DNA from: JBBTCJ01 sp038043285
GTDB taxonomy: Bacteria; Planctomycetota; Phycisphaerae; UBA1845
Assembly (NCBI GenBank): GCA_038043285.1
Contig: JBBTCJ010000159.1
Location: 1-8,265, forward strand
Length of the DNA stretch: 8,265 bases
Direction: 5' to 3'
A program made the position numbers and the translations under genes. Under the pieces are notes generated by a model, which was given only the letters and a program-made list of their open reading frames with translations, was not told the origin of the DNA and made no database searches. Of this stretch, positions 6,910-8,265 are shown in pieces; position 1 is the first letter of the stretch, and each line of letters starts with the position of its first letter.

Positions 6910-7413
6910 ATGGCCGGCCCGAAGGACGTGATCCTGGCGCAGTTTGCTAATGCCGAACAACTGATGCAGTGGTTTACGTCGGACCTTTCCGACGCCGAGT
7001 ATTTCAAGCCCCCTGTCCCCGGCGCCAATCACGCGGGCTGGATCATCGGACACGTCGCGTGTTCCGAGGATTCGATCGTGGCCGCCATCACCGGCAAGGC
7101 GATGTGCATCCCTGCGGCGACCCACGCGACATTCAAGGGGGGCGAAGACTGTCTACCGGATGCCGCCCGGTACCCCAGCCGCAAGCAAGTCGACGAGCTT
7201 CTACGCGACTCCCGGGCGCACACCCGTGAGGCAATCAGGGACTTCGACGACAAACGGTGGAATGATCCCTCTCCGGAGGGATGGACCAAGGAGTTTTTTC
7301 CCACGCTCGGCGCGATGTGGAGTCTGCTCCCGACGCACCAGTATTGGCACATTGGACAGATTACCGTCTGCCGGACCGGGCTGCGGAAAAAGAGGGTCTT
7401 CCCCGGCGGCTAG
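6910..7413 (+). CDS. DinB-family (DinB/YfiT-like) putative metalloenzyme
   Basis: A 167-aa four-helix-bundle protein of the DinB/YfiT-like superfamily. The diagnostic triad of metal-binding histidines is present: H48 in GWIIGHVACSED, and H143 and H147 in the C-terminal THQYWHIGQI (HxxxH). Family members include thiol-dependent transferases that use bacillithiol, mycothiol or glutathione, but many are uncharacterised, so substrate and thiol are unknown here. No signal peptide or membrane segment is seen, so it is presumably cytosolic. The ATG at 6910 is preferred over an upstream in-frame TTG (6889) because GGAG (6898-6901) lies eight bases before it. It follows the exported hydrolase by 58 bases on the same strand with no obvious terminator between, so co-transcription is plausible. 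The end is complete (VFPGG stop), and the length is typical for the family. Confidence 0.85.
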   Translation: MAGPKDVILAQFANAEQLMQWFTSDLSDAEYFKPPVPGANHAGWIIGHVACSEDSIVAAITGKAMCIPAATHATFKGGEDCLPDAARYPSRKQVDELLRDSRAHTREAIRDFDDKRWNDPSPEGWTKEFFPTLGAMWSLLPTHQYWHIGQITVCRTGLRKKRVFPGG

Positions 7414-7424
7414 CGGTCTTACTC

Positions 7425-7450
7425 ACCCTAACCCTTCGGGTTCGACGGGT
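7425..7450 (+). terminator. Stem-loop after the DinB gene, possible terminator
   Basis: AACCC-TTC-GGGTT (7430-7442) forms a tight hairpin, flanked by ACCC (7425-7428) and GGGT (7447-7450) that extend it with internal mismatches. It begins 12 bases after the DinB stop codon. There is no T-run, so intrinsic termination is doubtful; mRNA end protection or a REP-like element are alternatives. The rest of the 220-base gap to the next gene (7414-7633) holds no convincing ORF or promoter, only a second short stem GCGAC/GTCGC (7595-7610) shortly before the next start codon. Confidence 0.3.
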
Positions 7451-7633
7451 CCGCTCCCTCGCGGTCGCGGTACGGATTGGTGGCGATCGTCGTCCATTCG
7501 ACCATTCGCATTTGCCGTTCAGCCTTGGGCATGAAGTTACCGGACGCCGAGTGTCCGATTCGCGCCCGCCGTTGGTCGATAAGCATGGGTCGGTGCGACG
7601 AGGGGGTCGCTCACACGGCAGGACAATCGACCA

Positions 7634-8218
7634 ATGGGCGCGGACAAATCGGTATTAACCACGGGCGATGTCGCGCGAATCTGCAACGTCGCGCCGCGAA
7701 CCGTCTCGAAATGGGTGGATGCCGGTCATTTGCGGGGATACCGCATTCCGGGCAGCAAGGACCGTCGCATTCCCCTCGACCAGCTCATCCGATTCATGCG
7801 TGCACATGGCATTCCGCTCAACGGCCTCGACGGAGGGAAGCGCCGCGTGCTGATCGTGGACGGCGACGAGGGGCTGTCGACCAGCCTGGCCGACGCCTTG
7901 GCGCGGCTCGGCGAGTTCGAACCGTTTACGGCCTCCTCGGCGTTGGAGGCCGGGGCAGCCGCCGAAGCCCATCATCCCCACGTCATTCTCGCCGACGTGC
8001 GGCAATCCGACCTTTCGCCGTCGTCCTTGGTCCGCTTCGTGCGTTGCCATCCCCACCTGCGCGACACGTCGCTGATCGCCATGGGAGCGGGTCTGGGCAA
8101 CCCGCAGGGGCAGGGCCTTCTCCAGTTGGGATTCGCGGGGTTTCTCTCCAAACCGTTCGGCGTCGAGTCGCTTTGTGTGTTGATCGAGCACGCCTGTTCG
8201 ACCGTCGTCGCGGGCTAG
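7634..8218 (+). CDS. HTH (excisionase/MerR-like) and receiver-like domain regulator
   Basis: A 194-aa predicted DNA-binding regulator. Residues 7-62 form a winged HTH of the excisionase/BldC/MerR kind: LTTGDVARICNVAPRTVSKW as the helix-turn-helix, DAGHLRGYRIPGSKDRRIP as the wing, then the helix LDQLIRFMRAHGIPL. Residues 70-190 form a response-regulator receiver fold: RRVLIVDGDEG with acidic D76 and D78, HVILADVRQSD with phosphoacceptor candidate D121, and FLSKPFGVESL with the conserved Lys K173. The conserved Thr/Ser of strand 4 appears replaced (LIAMGAG, Gly at about 151), which would weaken normal phospho-switching. An N-terminal DNA-binding domain joined to a C-terminal receiver reverses the common order but is an arrangement I associate with planctomycetes. 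The ATG at 7634 has AGGA ten bases upstream. No histidine kinase is adjacent, so its partner and target genes are unknown. Confidence 0.85.
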   Translation: MGADKSVLTTGDVARICNVAPRTVSKWVDAGHLRGYRIPGSKDRRIPLDQLIRFMRAHGIPLNGLDGGKRRVLIVDGDEGLSTSLADALARLGEFEPFTASSALEAGAAAEAHHPHVILADVRQSDLSPSSLVRFVRCHPHLRDTSLIAMGAGLGNPQGQGLLQLGFAGFLSKPFGVESLCVLIEHACSTVVAG

Positions 8219-8223
8219 CCCGC
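8210..8223. repeat. 14-base perfect palindrome over the regulator stop codon
   Basis: GCGGGCTAGCCCGC reads the same on both strands and contains the TAG stop (8216-8218). Its right arm CCCGC (8219-8223) is also the left arm of the following terminator-like hairpin, so the two structures compete in RNA. It could also be a dimeric protein binding site. Confidence 0.5.
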
Positions 8224-8256
8224 ATTTCTCACCAGGTGAGAGCGGGTCGTCATTTT
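8219..8256 (+). terminator. Hairpin terminator candidate after the HTH-receiver gene
   Basis: CCCGC (8219-8223) pairs with GCGGG (8242-8246), and TCTCAC (8227-8232) pairs with GTGAGA (8236-8241) around a CAG loop. This gives eleven pairs with a three-base bulge (ATT). The tail TCGTCATTTT is only partly T-rich, so termination may be incomplete. It begins directly after the TAG. Confidence 0.55.
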
Positions 8257-8265
8257 GAATTGGCC

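Noticed and set aside
5745..7028. 427-aa minus-strand frame across the end of the C45 gene and the DinB start
   Set aside because: It overlaps two well-supported plus-strand genes and has low-complexity Arg-rich content.
1..8265. CRISPR arrays, tRNA or rRNA genes, insertion sequences, direct repeats flanking the restriction locus
   Set aside because: None was visible on reading either strand: no spaced repeats, no tRNA-like cloverleaf or CCA end, no transposase motif and no terminal inverted repeats.

Overview
The window is GC-rich bacterial DNA and most likely comes from a planctomycete or a close relative. The best clue is the last gene, which joins an excisionase/MerR-type helix-turn-helix to a receiver-like domain, an arrangement I associate with planctomycetes. 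The large secreted multidomain Ntn-hydrolase gene fits the same group. This placement is inferred from gene style; there is no rRNA or marker gene here.

Left part (about 33-1760, minus strand): the remnant of a DNA modification/restriction locus. Reading leftwards it holds a cytosine-5 methyltransferase cut short just after its catalytic PCQ motif (996-1661), an apparently complete SRA-like/HNH endonuclease (265-999) whose ATG overlaps the methyltransferase stop by four bases, and a 66-residue unknown protein (33-233). This block looks less GC-rich than the rest: hand counts give 25 of 60 bases at 181-240 against 46 of 60 at 2041-2100. That fits an acquired defence island.

Middle part (1893-6851, plus strand): a complete hutI (imidazolonepropionase, histidine degradation) without hutH, hutU or hutG inside the window; a HAD-fold protein whose catalytic motifs look eroded; and a 930-residue exported protein. 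The last combines a C45-type Ntn hydrolase, a non-catalytic M1-peptidase-like C-terminal region and a further alpha/beta-like domain.

Right part (6910-8265, plus strand): a DinB-fold protein with an intact metal-binding histidine triad lies 58 bases after the exported hydrolase and may be co-transcribed with it. After a 220-base non-coding gap comes the HTH-receiver regulator, followed by a strong hairpin. Part of that hairpin can pair alternatively with a 14-base palindrome over the stop codon.

The most interesting item is the restriction locus. The methyltransferase fragment has a good ribosome-binding site, an N-terminal B3-like DNA-binding domain and the catalytic Cys, but no target-recognition domain or later motifs, while the nuclease next to it looks intact. 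It is either a deletion-scarred restriction-modification system, in which the nuclease must be harmless to unmodified host DNA, or a minimal two- or three-gene system built on a shortened methyltransferase fold.
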